64,000 bases of DNA from Butyricimonas faecalis (lineage in GTDB: Bacteria; Bacteroidota; Bacteroidia; Bacteroidales; Marinifilaceae), in NCBI RefSeq assembly GCF_003991565.1, contig NZ_CP032819.1, positions 2,108,001-2,172,000 of the forward strand. The letters run 5' to 3'. The position numbers and the translations under genes are program-made. Positions 45,344-54,696 of this stretch are shown here, piece after piece (positions within the stretch are counted from its first letter, which is position 1; each line of letters starts with the position of its first letter). Below the pieces are notes generated by a model. That model ran no database searches, had not been told where the DNA came from, and saw only the letters and a list, made by a program, of their open reading frames with translations.

Positions 45344-46039
45344 TTATTTTACATCACGTACAAAACGAACACTCAACATTTCTGCCTCTGCTTCCATACT
45401 TTGACGATAAACTTGCGAAGAATCATAATACAATTTTCTATAATAATAATATTCTCCCTCTTTAGAATCATCTCTCGTCGAGGTCCAATAGAAACCATAA
45501 GTCCCAATAAATCGGTATCCCGGAGTTGCCATGATCATGTAAGGAGTATAATAACCTGCCATTTGAAAACCTAGCATGGCACCTTCGTCAGTTTGTTTCA
45601 TCAATGCTCCGCTCACATCACCTCTCCAGTCCAACTCATCCGCTTCCGCTCTTGACATTCCTAATGCTTGTTCCAATCCTTTCCAATCTTCATCCGAAGG
45701 CAAACGCCATCCTTCCGGCACAGCTTCTAAAGCACCTTGACGAGTATAAAGAAACCCATATTTTTCAGAAAATTTATCTTCAGGATTCCCCTCTCCACTA
45801 TGTGCATAATCTACATAAAAACGACACTTGGTCTGATCATCTATTTTATAATGAGAATTTTCCATCATCCAATCCTTTCCACCAATACGTACCCAATGAT
45901 ATTCAAAACCATCCCGTTCGTCTGTAAAGGTTCCGGATGCCTCCGGTGTAATAGCAGGCAATGTAAAATTATCATCATCACTACAGCCAAGCCCCAATAG
46001 AGCTAGTAGCATATATACGGCAATCTTGTATAAATTCAT
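45344..46039 (-). CDS. FISUMP-domain lipoprotein (locus 3)
   Basis: A 231-residue lipoprotein (LLGLGC near residue 19) with the Fibrobacter succinogenes major paralogous domain: GFEYHWVRIGGKDWMMENSHY, YGFLYTRQGALEAVPEGWRLPSDEDWKGLEQ, YGFYWTSTRDDS and the closing MLSVRFVRDVK. FISUMP domains occur on surface and secreted proteins of Bacteroidetes and Fibrobacteres; the function is unclear, but the fold is lectin-like. Only locus 3 has this gene; locus 4 lacks it. Confidence 0.9.
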   Translation of the reverse strand: MNLYKIAVYMLLALLGLGCSDDDNFTLPAITPEASGTFTDERDGFEYHWVRIGGKDWMMENSHYKIDDQTKCRFYVDYAHSGEGNPEDKFSEKYGFLYTRQGALEAVPEGWRLPSDEDWKGLEQALGMSRAEADELDWRGDVSGALMKQTDEGAMLGFQMAGYYTPYMIMATPGYRFIGTYGFYWTSTRDDSKEGEYYYYRKLYYDSSQVYRQSMEAEAEMLSVRFVRDVK

Positions 46040-46050
46040 CGCTATATCTT

Positions 46051-46983
46051 TTAATATATGTAACCTAAATCAACTATTAAATCACTTAACATCCGAGCCC
46101 GCTTGATTACTTTAGGGTAATCTGCAAATTTCGCTTTAATCTCTTCCATTGTATACGTGAAAATAAATTCCGTGAAAGAGGTAATATCTTCATCCTTTGT
46201 CGGATAGAGGCCCACTGTTCGCATCTCAAAAGAACCGAACCGAATATAATGTTGCGTCACGAATCCTGCTTCATACTGATGCTTCATGTTAATCTCCTCG
46301 CTCTGAGTCGGGTTATCTTTTGTGCTAAATTTTCCCCCATGCAATCCATCACATACAGCATAAAACTCCTCTAACGCCGCTTCATTATTAATAAACTGAT
46401 TACCTAAATAACTCGCAAAAATAGAAGAAGCCAAACTTTTCTTCTGTACATCTGTTTTACTCGTGATGTCACTCCCTACTGCAATTACGACACTCCGTTG
46501 TCCCGCAACAGCCGTTAAAGTAACCATAGTATTACCGGACATATAAGAAATAGAAGCAGGAACAAACCAAGAGAAAGGTTTTAACGATGTTGACAAATGC
46601 GGCAAAACATACTCTTTCAAGAAAGTTACTGCAGCCCTTTTATCCTCAATGGATTGTAAATAGCCATACTTGTAATCAATAGAGCCACCAACCATGCCGC
46701 TACCTAACGTATATCCGATATCCAATAGTTCAGTTTTATACTGCATATCACCGTTATAATCAATGCCTAACTCTTCATGACGAAGAGTATCATTAAAAAG
46801 TAAATAACTTTTCTCTGTTGTATAAAACTCTCGACGCAAAACAGATTCCTCATCCGTTGCATTCGGATCTGGTGCAAAACAATCCGTTATCGTGTCTACC
46901 TCAGGAGTCAATGCATCTTCATCACCACAAGCAACCACTCCTAACAGGAGCAATACACTTATATATATAAAACAATATCTCAT
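46051..46983 (-). CDS. SusD-adjacent lipoprotein, zinc-metallopeptidase-like family without HExxH (locus 3)
   Basis: A 310-residue lipoprotein (LLGVVAC near residue 19) directly after susD (9 bases). It shares the order of segments with the lipoproteins at 16954 and 56841: an acidic N-terminus with a LxxEFYTTEKSYLLFNDTL-like segment, a KEYVLPHL...FSWFVPASI region, a helix where metallopeptidase relatives carry HExxH (here SIFASYLGNQFINNE, no histidine pair) and a C-terminal RARMLSDLIVDLGY tail. I infer a ligand-binding pseudo-enzyme; a novel family cannot be excluded. Confidence 0.7.
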   Translation of the reverse strand: MRYCFIYISVLLLLGVVACGDEDALTPEVDTITDCFAPDPNATDEESVLRREFYTTEKSYLLFNDTLRHEELGIDYNGDMQYKTELLDIGYTLGSGMVGGSIDYKYGYLQSIEDKRAAVTFLKEYVLPHLSTSLKPFSWFVPASISYMSGNTMVTLTAVAGQRSVVIAVGSDITSKTDVQKKSLASSIFASYLGNQFINNEAALEEFYAVCDGLHGGKFSTKDNPTQSEEINMKHQYEAGFVTQHYIRFGSFEMRTVGLYPTKDEDITSFTEFIFTYTMEEIKAKFADYPKVIKRARMLSDLIVDLGYIY

Positions 46984-46992
46984 AATTTTACT

Positions 46993-48588
46993 TTAATCTT
47001 TAGGGGTTGTTACTGTATACGCTCTCCAAGGACGTTCATTATTTACCATACCGGTATTGAAATCAAGAACTTCCTGAGGAATAGGTAAAATATAAGCCGC
47101 ATCATTAGGCTCCAACGTAAATACATGAGTTTCTAACATCTGTGTTGAGGCGCCATTATCATAATACGTGTAATTATGTGTCAATAATTTCGAATCCGGA
47201 TACTTCTCACACACACCATAACGCCTCAAATCAAACCAACGATGTCCCTCCAACGCTAGTTCTTTACGACGTTCCTCTCGAACTACTTCAACCAAGTCTC
47301 TCCCAGCCTCAGTAACTTCATAATTACTACCATCAAGATAACGTTTTTCACGCAATGCATTCAATTGCTTCCTCGCCTCATCCTCGTCATCCAAATAAAC
47401 AGCTGCCTCCGCTTTATTTAAATACGCCTCTGCCGTACGGAAAAGGAACTTATCAGAAACCTCACATTGTTGATTAAACCAACCGGTATTATACTCTACA
47501 TTATAATAATTAGCATCTGTTTCCGGATCAAGATAGCCTGTAACCCCCGGCCCGAAAGAGATCTTGGTATACCCGATAAACGTGTTGCGCTTCCACCACC
47601 ACTGACTTTTTCGTAAATCATTTTCCGCATACACATCATATAACTCATGTGCCACCCGGAAATTTTGGTAATCATATTTCAAGAAACAAGGCACATCATT
47701 CCCTCCCATAGAAAAAAGAACTTCTTTAGAGTTTTTTGACAGGAAACCATCATAAGACTTCCGACTATTTAAATCAATCAAATAACCATTTGCTTTCAAC
47801 ACTTTATCTGCATAATCAGACGCTAACTTCCAATTTTGCATATAAAGATAAACTCGACTTAATAACAAATTCACAGCATTTATATCAGCCTGATATATAC
47901 TCTGATGCGTTGTTTGCGATAAACATTCTTCAGCTATCTTCAAATCGCCCAGAACCTGCTCGTACACCTCTTGCACTGTATTACGAGAATATTTTATGTC
48001 ATTCACCTTTTCCTCTGTTTTTATCGGGACTGCCGGATCGGTCGCCGCTGTTAAAGGATCATACGATTTACCATACAAATTAGCTAGCCAAAAATAATAA
48101 GTTGCACGTAAAAAATGAGCTTCTCCATTCACACGCAAGGCTCCTATTTTCTCTTCATCAGAATTTTGTGGGACATCTTTAACGCTAGCAATAATATTAT
48201 TAGCCACATTAATCAATCGATAAGTCTCTGTCCATGTCGCATTTTCTGCCAAGAACCCGGAATAAGCATCATTCTGTCCGACTCTTTGCTGCCACGTGTA
48301 GTAGCCAAACACGTCACCTTTAAGACTACCGACACCACTTCCACCCCATGCCATACAATAACTATTCTGCTCTTCCAATTCGTCTGCCAAAAAATGGATA
48401 AAAAAACCATAATTAGAAGAAGATCCTGAATTTTGAACTGGCAAATAACAATCCCCGACCAATAACTCGTCTAAATCCTCATACGATGTGACATAATAGG
48501 TATCTTGGGAATATTCTTTCAAGAAATCCGAACAACTCGCCAACAAGACAAAGATTGTTACCGTTCCTATATATACTAAATATCTCAT
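46993..48588 (-). CDS. RagB/SusD family nutrient-uptake lipoprotein (locus 3)
   Basis: A 531-residue SusD-type lipoprotein with lipobox VLLASC near residue 19 and landmarks FLKEYSQDTYYVTSYEDLDELLVGD, VNGEAHFLRATYYFWLANLYGKSYDPL, DINAVNLLLSRVYLYMQNWKLA and KELALEGHRWFDLRRYGV. It is most similar to the locus 4 SusD (shared DPAVPIKT segment). It lies 28 bases after susC. Confidence 0.95.
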   Translation of the reverse strand: MRYLVYIGTVTIFVLLASCSDFLKEYSQDTYYVTSYEDLDELLVGDCYLPVQNSGSSSNYGFFIHFLADELEEQNSYCMAWGGSGVGSLKGDVFGYYTWQQRVGQNDAYSGFLAENATWTETYRLINVANNIIASVKDVPQNSDEEKIGALRVNGEAHFLRATYYFWLANLYGKSYDPLTAATDPAVPIKTEEKVNDIKYSRNTVQEVYEQVLGDLKIAEECLSQTTHQSIYQADINAVNLLLSRVYLYMQNWKLASDYADKVLKANGYLIDLNSRKSYDGFLSKNSKEVLFSMGGNDVPCFLKYDYQNFRVAHELYDVYAENDLRKSQWWWKRNTFIGYTKISFGPGVTGYLDPETDANYYNVEYNTGWFNQQCEVSDKFLFRTAEAYLNKAEAAVYLDDEDEARKQLNALREKRYLDGSNYEVTEAGRDLVEVVREERRKELALEGHRWFDLRRYGVCEKYPDSKLLTHNYTYYDNGASTQMLETHVFTLEPNDAAYILPIPQEVLDFNTGMVNNERPWRAYTVTTPKD

Positions 48589-48616
48589 ATCTTTTCTCTT
48601 TTATTAAATAATCATA

Positions 48617-51600
48617 CTAGAACTGAAGGTTTAATCCTATCGTATAAGTAGGTGTATCAGACAACTGAATTTCAGAAAAACCTCCTTGCGTTGGGGTTTG
48701 TCCTTTCAACTTACTATTACAAAAAGTATATAAGTTTGTAGCTCCTAAAGTCAATGCCAAGCGGTTCAATCGCCAACGTTCCAATATTTTCTTGGGAATC
48801 TCATACGTCAAAGAGATACTGGAAATCTTGAGATAATCGGCACTTACAACCCTCAAATCTGAATAATCGTACATTGTCCATGCATTATTTGCAATTTTCA
48901 CCACATCGGCAGAAGTACTGGCACTCCAATGATAACTATAATAACCGAATCCGTTTGACCCCCGCCCCATAATAGCCGGTACATCTGTATATAATTCGTC
49001 TCCAGGCTTTTTCCAAGCTTTAAGTAAATCCCTGTTAACATTCGATTCCGCCGAATAACCATTCACAAAATCTTCCATCATTCGGAACAAGCGAGTCTCT
49101 GCTCCCAAGCTATAATTCATCTGAATCCCCAGTCTCCATTGCTTATACGTAAATGTATTCGAAATACCACCTGTTACATCCGGATCTCTCTGGCCGGAAG
49201 CTTTTAACACACGGGTATAAGTATTATACTTATCAAGTCCCACTAATTCTACACGACGCTCTTCCCAATCATCAAACAATGGTCCTCCATCCACAGGACT
49301 CAATCCGACATACTTATAAGAATAAAACGTACCTATAGCTTTCCCTTTCACGACAGCCGTACCATTTAAGAAATCATTCAATTCATAGGTATTTTGGCCG
49401 GGAGCAGTATTCATCTCGTTCTTTATTTTTGACAATGAGCCGGAAAAAATCCAATTAAAATCTTCCAATTTAACAGGAGTTATTGTTAGATTCAAATTAT
49501 ACCCTTTATTGATAACTGTTCCAGAATTAACTGTATAAGAAGTAAACCCATTAATATCCGAAATTTGCTTACTCATAAAAGCATCCGTAGTTTTCTTATA
49601 ATAATACTCGACACCTACCATCAAACGGCTTTTAAAGAATGAGGCTTCAAGACCAAAATTAGAAGAATGCGTCTTCTCCCATTTCAAATCAGGATTAGCA
49701 AAACCTCCGTTAGCCACAGTAGAAGTCATTTTATCGTAATAATCACTATAGCTACCTTTCTTAAGTACTAAAACTGGAGTCTGTCCATCCAGCATATTCC
49801 CCTGCTCCCCATAGGAAGCCTTCATCGTAAAAGAATTAAGCCAAGTAGCATTAATCCTTGTTACCGTCTTCAAATCGACCATACCGGAAACGGACCACAC
49901 CGGTAATATTTTCTCGTTACTACGAGAACCAAATTTATTTGACCCATCATACCGAGTATTAGCATTTAATGTGAAATAATCTTTATAACTATAAGAAACC
50001 GTTCCGTAAACAGCCAACAAATTAGTACGACTATCTGTGATGACCGGAACATTACTTTTTACCCAACTTGCATAATAGGTAGCATAATACCCCGGATCAA
50101 TATCTGTTACAAACGACTTTCCCCGGTCTGCATAATATCCCCTCTGTGTGTAAGAAAAAGCGTTATAATTTGTTGCATTCACTTCCGCACCAATCGCCAC
50201 ATTCAAATAATGTTCTTGGTTTTTTCCCCAATATTTACTCAAATTAGCTTGTAAACGAGCCGTGTAGCTTTTAGTCTTCGTCGTATTAGTTGTCAACTCT
50301 CCCCCATAAGGTAACATACTATTCTCCGGAGCTTTCTCGCCATACTCCGAACGGCGTAAATTCGCAACATGAAACGTCTTTTCTCCCCAATAGCCTTCAA
50401 TCTCTGCGGCAGAAGTAGTACCGGAAAGGATAGCATTCACGTTCAACCAATCTGTTATATTGTAACGTAAATTGGCCGTGACAGTAAAACCACTCACACT
50501 TTGTTTTTGGAAACTATTTTCTAACTCATTCAGTATGTTATAATTCAAAAAACCTACAAAATATACATATTTTTGATAATAAGCATACGTACCATCTTCA
50601 TTAAATGCCGGAATTGCACGACTTGTATGATAGGCATAATCAATCGGATTCACTTCACCTTGATTGTATTCTCTATCATTCAAATAACCATTCAAATTAA
50701 ATGACAACTGTATTTTGGGAGAGAGCGTCATATCTAATTTGGCCGTTGCCGTATAACGATGATTTGTAGTTGATTGTATCACATCATCTTCATTCGTATA
50801 CCCAAGTGATGCATAATAACGAACCGCCTCGGAACCACCAGATACATTTATACTATGATCATGAGAAAAAGAATCATGTGTCAACAAATCAAACCAATCC
50901 GTGTTAACAGTCTGCAACCTGGCAACTTCCGTTTGAAACTGTTCCTTCGTGTAGGTTCCATCATAATATTTACTCAATGCATTCTCATATCCAACCAAAG
51001 GCATATTTTGTTGATACACGTAATGATTAGCAACTAAATCCTGAGAAAATTGGATTCTTTCCTTCGAATTCATCAAATTAATCTTACGATCCGTATAACG
51101 TGGACGTTGACGTAAAGTTGCTGTTGCTGAATAAGAAACAATGGGCTTACCCGTTCTCCCTTTCTTCGTCGTAATTACAATAACACCATTAGCAGCACGT
51201 GTACCGTAAAGAGCCGTGGCGGCAGCATCTTTCAAAACATCTAAACGTTCTATATCCTGTGGATTCAACCCTGAAATTGCATTACCGATACGATTCACAT
51301 AATCCGGGTCATTCAACACGTCAGGAGACAGATTCACCGGATCGCTAACAATAATACCATCTACAACCCAAAGCGGTTCTCGATTACCAATAATCGTGGA
51401 AGTTCCCCGAATTCGTAAACGAGGAGTAGCATTTATTTCACCACTATTCGATAAAACAACCATATCTGGAATCTTACCTTCCAACATTTGAGTCAAATTC
51501 GTCACTCCCGGGATTTTGATTTCTTCTATACCAAATGAATTGGTTGCACTGGTTGATTTTCTACGATCTAGCTGCTGATAACCCGTAATCACAATTTCCC

Positions 51601-52234
51601 CAATCTCGTTAATATCCTCTTCCAAAGCAACCTTCAATAAAGCTTGTCCTGTCCATTTTACCTCTTTCGTTTTCATCCCCACGAAAGAAAAAACCAACAC
51701 GACTGAATCCCTTTTAGATATGTTCAATGAAAAGTCTCCTTTTATCCCAGTCGCAACTCCCGTCTGCATCCCTTTCAAAATTATGCTCACTCCGGGTAAA
51801 GCCTCTCCCCTATTGTCCGTAACGATTCCTTTAATCGTTATAGATTTCAAACTATCTGCGACAAACGACGACAAATTCCGTTTGATCACAACCACCTTTC
51901 CCTGAATCTCGTAATAAAGTCCTGTACCTTTCAGTACCTCATTCAAAATATTCTCTAAAGGTACATCTTTAAACACGGCATTCATCTTGTCAATCCCCTC
52001 CATATCCGTAACATTATAAAAGAATGTTATATCACTCTTTTTCTCCAAAGCCCAGATCACCTCTTCCAACGTCACGCTCTTTAGGTCTAAACTCATTTTG
52101 GCATGTTGTCCCCGCACATTTGCCGATATTGACATGACGGAACATAATAGCAGACACGTACACAATTTCATCATTCTAAAAATTTTTACATACATTTCCC
52201 CGTGGGGAAAGTATCCTTTCCACTTTTTTTTCAT
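48617..52234 (-). CDS. SusC/RagA family TonB-dependent outer-membrane transporter with STN domain (locus 3)
   Basis: A 1205-residue transporter. Signal region to about residue 43, STN domain (LDLKSVTLEEVIWALEKKSDITFFYN), carboxypeptidase-regulatory-like domain (LPGVSIILKGMQTGVATG), plug with ITGYQQLDRRKSTSATNSF and LDVLKDAAATALYGTRAANG, and a barrel ending LSDTPTYTIGLNLQF. It closely resembles the locus 2 SusC along the plug. Together with FecR and sigma it forms a complete surface-signalling unit; the same operon carries three TlpA proteins. Confidence 0.96.
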   Translation of the reverse strand: MKKKWKGYFPHGEMYVKIFRMMKLCTCLLLCSVMSISANVRGQHAKMSLDLKSVTLEEVIWALEKKSDITFFYNVTDMEGIDKMNAVFKDVPLENILNEVLKGTGLYYEIQGKVVVIKRNLSSFVADSLKSITIKGIVTDNRGEALPGVSIILKGMQTGVATGIKGDFSLNISKRDSVVLVFSFVGMKTKEVKWTGQALLKVALEEDINEIGEIVITGYQQLDRRKSTSATNSFGIEEIKIPGVTNLTQMLEGKIPDMVVLSNSGEINATPRLRIRGTSTIIGNREPLWVVDGIIVSDPVNLSPDVLNDPDYVNRIGNAISGLNPQDIERLDVLKDAAATALYGTRAANGVIVITTKKGRTGKPIVSYSATATLRQRPRYTDRKINLMNSKERIQFSQDLVANHYVYQQNMPLVGYENALSKYYDGTYTKEQFQTEVARLQTVNTDWFDLLTHDSFSHDHSINVSGGSEAVRYYASLGYTNEDDVIQSTTNHRYTATAKLDMTLSPKIQLSFNLNGYLNDREYNQGEVNPIDYAYHTSRAIPAFNEDGTYAYYQKYVYFVGFLNYNILNELENSFQKQSVSGFTVTANLRYNITDWLNVNAILSGTTSAAEIEGYWGEKTFHVANLRRSEYGEKAPENSMLPYGGELTTNTTKTKSYTARLQANLSKYWGKNQEHYLNVAIGAEVNATNYNAFSYTQRGYYADRGKSFVTDIDPGYYATYYASWVKSNVPVITDSRTNLLAVYGTVSYSYKDYFTLNANTRYDGSNKFGSRSNEKILPVWSVSGMVDLKTVTRINATWLNSFTMKASYGEQGNMLDGQTPVLVLKKGSYSDYYDKMTSTVANGGFANPDLKWEKTHSSNFGLEASFFKSRLMVGVEYYYKKTTDAFMSKQISDINGFTSYTVNSGTVINKGYNLNLTITPVKLEDFNWIFSGSLSKIKNEMNTAPGQNTYELNDFLNGTAVVKGKAIGTFYSYKYVGLSPVDGGPLFDDWEERRVELVGLDKYNTYTRVLKASGQRDPDVTGGISNTFTYKQWRLGIQMNYSLGAETRLFRMMEDFVNGYSAESNVNRDLLKAWKKPGDELYTDVPAIMGRGSNGFGYYSYHWSASTSADVVKIANNAWTMYDYSDLRVVSADYLKISSISLTYEIPKKILERWRLNRLALTLGATNLYTFCNSKLKGQTPTQGGFSEIQLSDTPTYTIGLNLQF

Positions 52235-52261
52235 AATTTTGTAGTACAGATTTAATTAAAA

Positions 52262-52312
52262 CACTTTATATACAAAGTGAAAGTCTTAACGGGTGATATT
52301 CGCAGTATCACC
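52262..52312. promoter_or_regulatory. Two hairpins at the fecR-susC junction (locus 3)
   Basis: Stem CACTTT/AAAGTG (52262-52267 with 52274-52279) and stem GGTGATA/TATCACC (52292-52298 with 52306-52312). The second is followed on the plus strand by TGTTTTTATTTC. On the operon strand the first stem is followed by GTTTTAATTAAA. The position matches the junction hairpins of loci 1 and 2. Confidence 0.55.
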
Positions 52313-52317
52313 TGTTT

Positions 52318-53499
52318 TTATTTCACTCCCAGAATAATTCGTTTTCCATTCACCTTCACCGTTAACTTATCTGTAGCTCGCAACACGTTTAATATCGGTG
52401 TAATATCTTCACTACGATCTAGCTTACCGGCAAAAGCCATATCTTTTATTGATGCATCCAAATAAATTACTTCCATGTCATACCACCGTGCTAATGCCCT
52501 CATGATATCTTCCAAACGATCCTGCCGGAAAATAAAATGCCCGTTTTTCCATGCCACGAACAAATCCGGATCAACCTCTCGCACTTGCAACTTCACTCTA
52601 CCCCGATCCCATTCCGCCTGTTGACTAGGCCGAATCTCCACTTTTTCTTTTTTATCCTCTCCGACAAAAACGACCACTTTCCCTTGCAACAACGTGGTCT
52701 GCACATTCGATTCATCGGGATAGGCCTTCACGTTAAATTCAGTCCCAGTCACAAGTACATCCATATCTCTCGTTTTTACAATAAAGGGATGCTCCTTAGA
52801 AGCCGTCACGTGAAAGTATGCCTCTCCCTCCAAAATAACTTCCCGTCTTTCTCCTACAAATTTTTTTGGAAATGTAATCACACTCTCGGCATTCAAGTAT
52901 ACCCATGTTCCATCGCTTAAAATCAAATTATACTCCCCACCCGTGGGAACAATGATTTTATTCATAACCTCTTTCTCTTCCGCCTTCTCTTCTTGATTAT
53001 ACTTTATCCGGGAAGAATCACTTACGATCACAATTCCACTCTCCTCTAAATCCTTACTTGCTTTCTGGTCCCCCAGCTCAATCTCCCGACCATCATCCAA
53101 AACCAACAAAGCCTTCGCCTTCCCCGGCTCTATCACGGCTTGGGCAATTTCACTAATTCCAACCTTTTCTTGTTTATTCATCCAAATACAAACACCCACG
53201 ACGCACAACACTAGAATAGCTGCCGCATATCTCCAACACCGATTAATTACTCTCCACTTGCTCTTTATTCCTAGCTCCCGTTTATACATCGTCACGTATC
53301 GACCGACATCAATAGATTCCCGTTTCTTCACATATTGCTTCACCCGTTCCCGTTTTACAAGCTCATCATAAAGCAATTTGTTCTCTGGGGACGCTTGAAT
53401 CCACTCCTGCAACTCTTGTTTTTCATCATCACCCAATCCCTCCCAAAGTTGTTTAGCAATTAACTGACAAATCCTCTTATTTCGTGAAATCACATCCAT
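52318..53499 (-). CDS. FecR family anti-sigma factor (locus 3)
   Basis: About 393 residues from the ATG at 53499 (MDVISRNKRICQLIAKQLW); the frame is open to 53541 but the earlier part looks like leader. Cytoplasmic N-terminus, membrane helix near residues 91-107 (YAAAILVLCVVGVCIWM), FecR domain (VPTGGEYNLILSDGTWVYLNAESVITFP; HVTASKEHPFIVKTRDMDVLVTGTEF) and the C-terminal STN-like domain (LEDIMRALARWYDMEVIYLD). Unlike loci 1 and 2, it is transcribed in the same direction as its sigma gene, 135 bases downstream of it. Confidence 0.94.
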   Translation of the reverse strand: MDVISRNKRICQLIAKQLWEGLGDDEKQELQEWIQASPENKLLYDELVKRERVKQYVKKRESIDVGRYVTMYKRELGIKSKWRVINRCWRYAAAILVLCVVGVCIWMNKQEKVGISEIAQAVIEPGKAKALLVLDDGREIELGDQKASKDLEESGIVIVSDSSRIKYNQEEKAEEKEVMNKIIVPTGGEYNLILSDGTWVYLNAESVITFPKKFVGERREVILEGEAYFHVTASKEHPFIVKTRDMDVLVTGTEFNVKAYPDESNVQTTLLQGKVVVFVGEDKKEKVEIRPSQQAEWDRGRVKLQVREVDPDLFVAWKNGHFIFRQDRLEDIMRALARWYDMEVIYLDASIKDMAFAGKLDRSEDITPILNVLRATDKLTVKVNGKRIILGVK

Positions 53500-53634
53500 A
53501 TTTTTATTTTGATTACATACATATAACAACTGAAAAAACAAAAACGATGAATCCCCTTACAAAAAAAATTATTTTTTATTCATCACTTTTCGAAAGCAAG
53601 CACTAAAAACACGTGAATATCAGAAATATAAAAA

Positions 53635-54201
53635 CTAAGACCAGCTCGTAAAATCCAACAAGAAAAGAAAATAAAAATACTCTTTCAACAATCCCTTTAG
53701 CCTCTTATAAGCATTCTGTTTCAATGTTCGCACCGAATTAACCGAAATTCCCAACTTCTCGGCAATTTCTCCATTTGAAAGGTCTTGAAGCGACAACAGA
53801 ATAACCTTTCGAGACTGTGGTGCCAACTCATCTATCGCCTTATAAATTATCGCGTACACCTCTTCTTCAACCACGTTATCCCGCAAATATTCCTCCGATT
53901 CCAACATTCCCTTTTGTACATACCGGGAGACAAGCGCATCATGCTTCAATTCATTCAAGGCCAAATTCCTTGCGGTCGTGTATAAAAAACCTTTCACTTT
54001 ATCCTCCGACTCAAAAGTCTGATTTCCATGCCACAAACGGATAAAACACTCCTGAGCAACATCTGCCGCCGCCTCCATATCGTCCAAGTATTTATCGGCA
54101 AACATCACGATGGAAGAGAAATTCTCTTCAAAAAAAACCTTGAACACCCGATTATTTTTCCCGTTTATCCCTTCAATTATATCCATGAAAGCAGTTTTCA
54201 A
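53635..54201 (-). CDS. ECF RNA polymerase sigma-70 factor (locus 3)
   Basis: A 188-residue sigma factor with region 2 (FFEENFSSIVMFADKYLDDMEAAADVAQECFIRLW) and region 4 (IDELAPQSRKVILLSLQDLSNGEIAEKLGISVNSVRTLK). I keep the TTG start at 54201 because a strong GGAGG ribosome-binding site lies 7 bases upstream, rare among genes here; an in-frame ATG follows at 54186. It ends in an aromatic tail (YFYFLFLLDFTSW). It probably controls the whole locus 3 operon. Confidence 0.93.
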   Translation of the reverse strand: MKTAFMDIIEGINGKNNRVFKVFFEENFSSIVMFADKYLDDMEAAADVAQECFIRLWHGNQTFESEDKVKGFLYTTARNLALNELKHDALVSRYVQKGMLESEEYLRDNVVEEEVYAIIYKAIDELAPQSRKVILLSLQDLSNGEIAEKLGISVNSVRTLKQNAYKRLKGLLKEYFYFLFLLDFTSWS

Positions 54202-54696
54202 AAATCTTCCTCCAAAAATAAAAAATATATCAATAAATCAATAGTTCGCCATAATCAATCTTTATATTTAAATTTTAGACTACCTTTGTTACGACCGTAA
54301 CAATTACGAGCATCACAAAGTTAAGAGCATAAAATTTTACAATAGAACATAACGTCTATAAATTGATATACTGCAACATATCAAACATTTGAAATACCTA
54401 TTGCAAAAAAATTCAAAATGGATCTAATTGTACAGGATTTCATTTCACCTTGAAATTGGAGAAAAATCAAACTATCGTTACTGAAGTAAAATGACAAAAG
54501 AAAAATTTCAAACCCGAATTATTAGCTACCAATGTAGAACATCTTAAAAATAAACTATTGCCCAATTATCAAATTGAAATCATTTGTTTGTCAATAGAAG
54601 ATATGTAAAACCAACTTCCTCCCAACTTCGCCAAACTCCTTCATAGAATAGCCGCATCAAAAAAGATGCGGCCATCAAACATATTTTTAATTCCTA
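54202..54696. other. 495-base region with a decayed plus-strand reading frame
   Basis: No intact gene. A plus-strand -7 box TACCTTTG lies at 54281-54288. Further on, a frame from about 54396 to 54608 is open for roughly 70 codons apart from one TGA at 54492. It reads ...TGFHFTLKLEKNQTIVTEVK, stop, then KPELLATNVEHLKNKLLP. It looks like a decayed small gene; I do not recognise the family. The region ends with a hairpin at 54651-54672. Confidence 0.35.
54651..54672 (-). terminator. Hairpin after the locus 4 thioredoxin gene
   Basis: Perfect 8-bp stem GCCGCATC/GATGCGGC with a 6-base A/T loop, 25 bases beyond the stop of the minus-strand gene. There is no T run after it on that strand, so it may be a weak terminator or a 3' end stabiliser. 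Confidence 0.5.
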
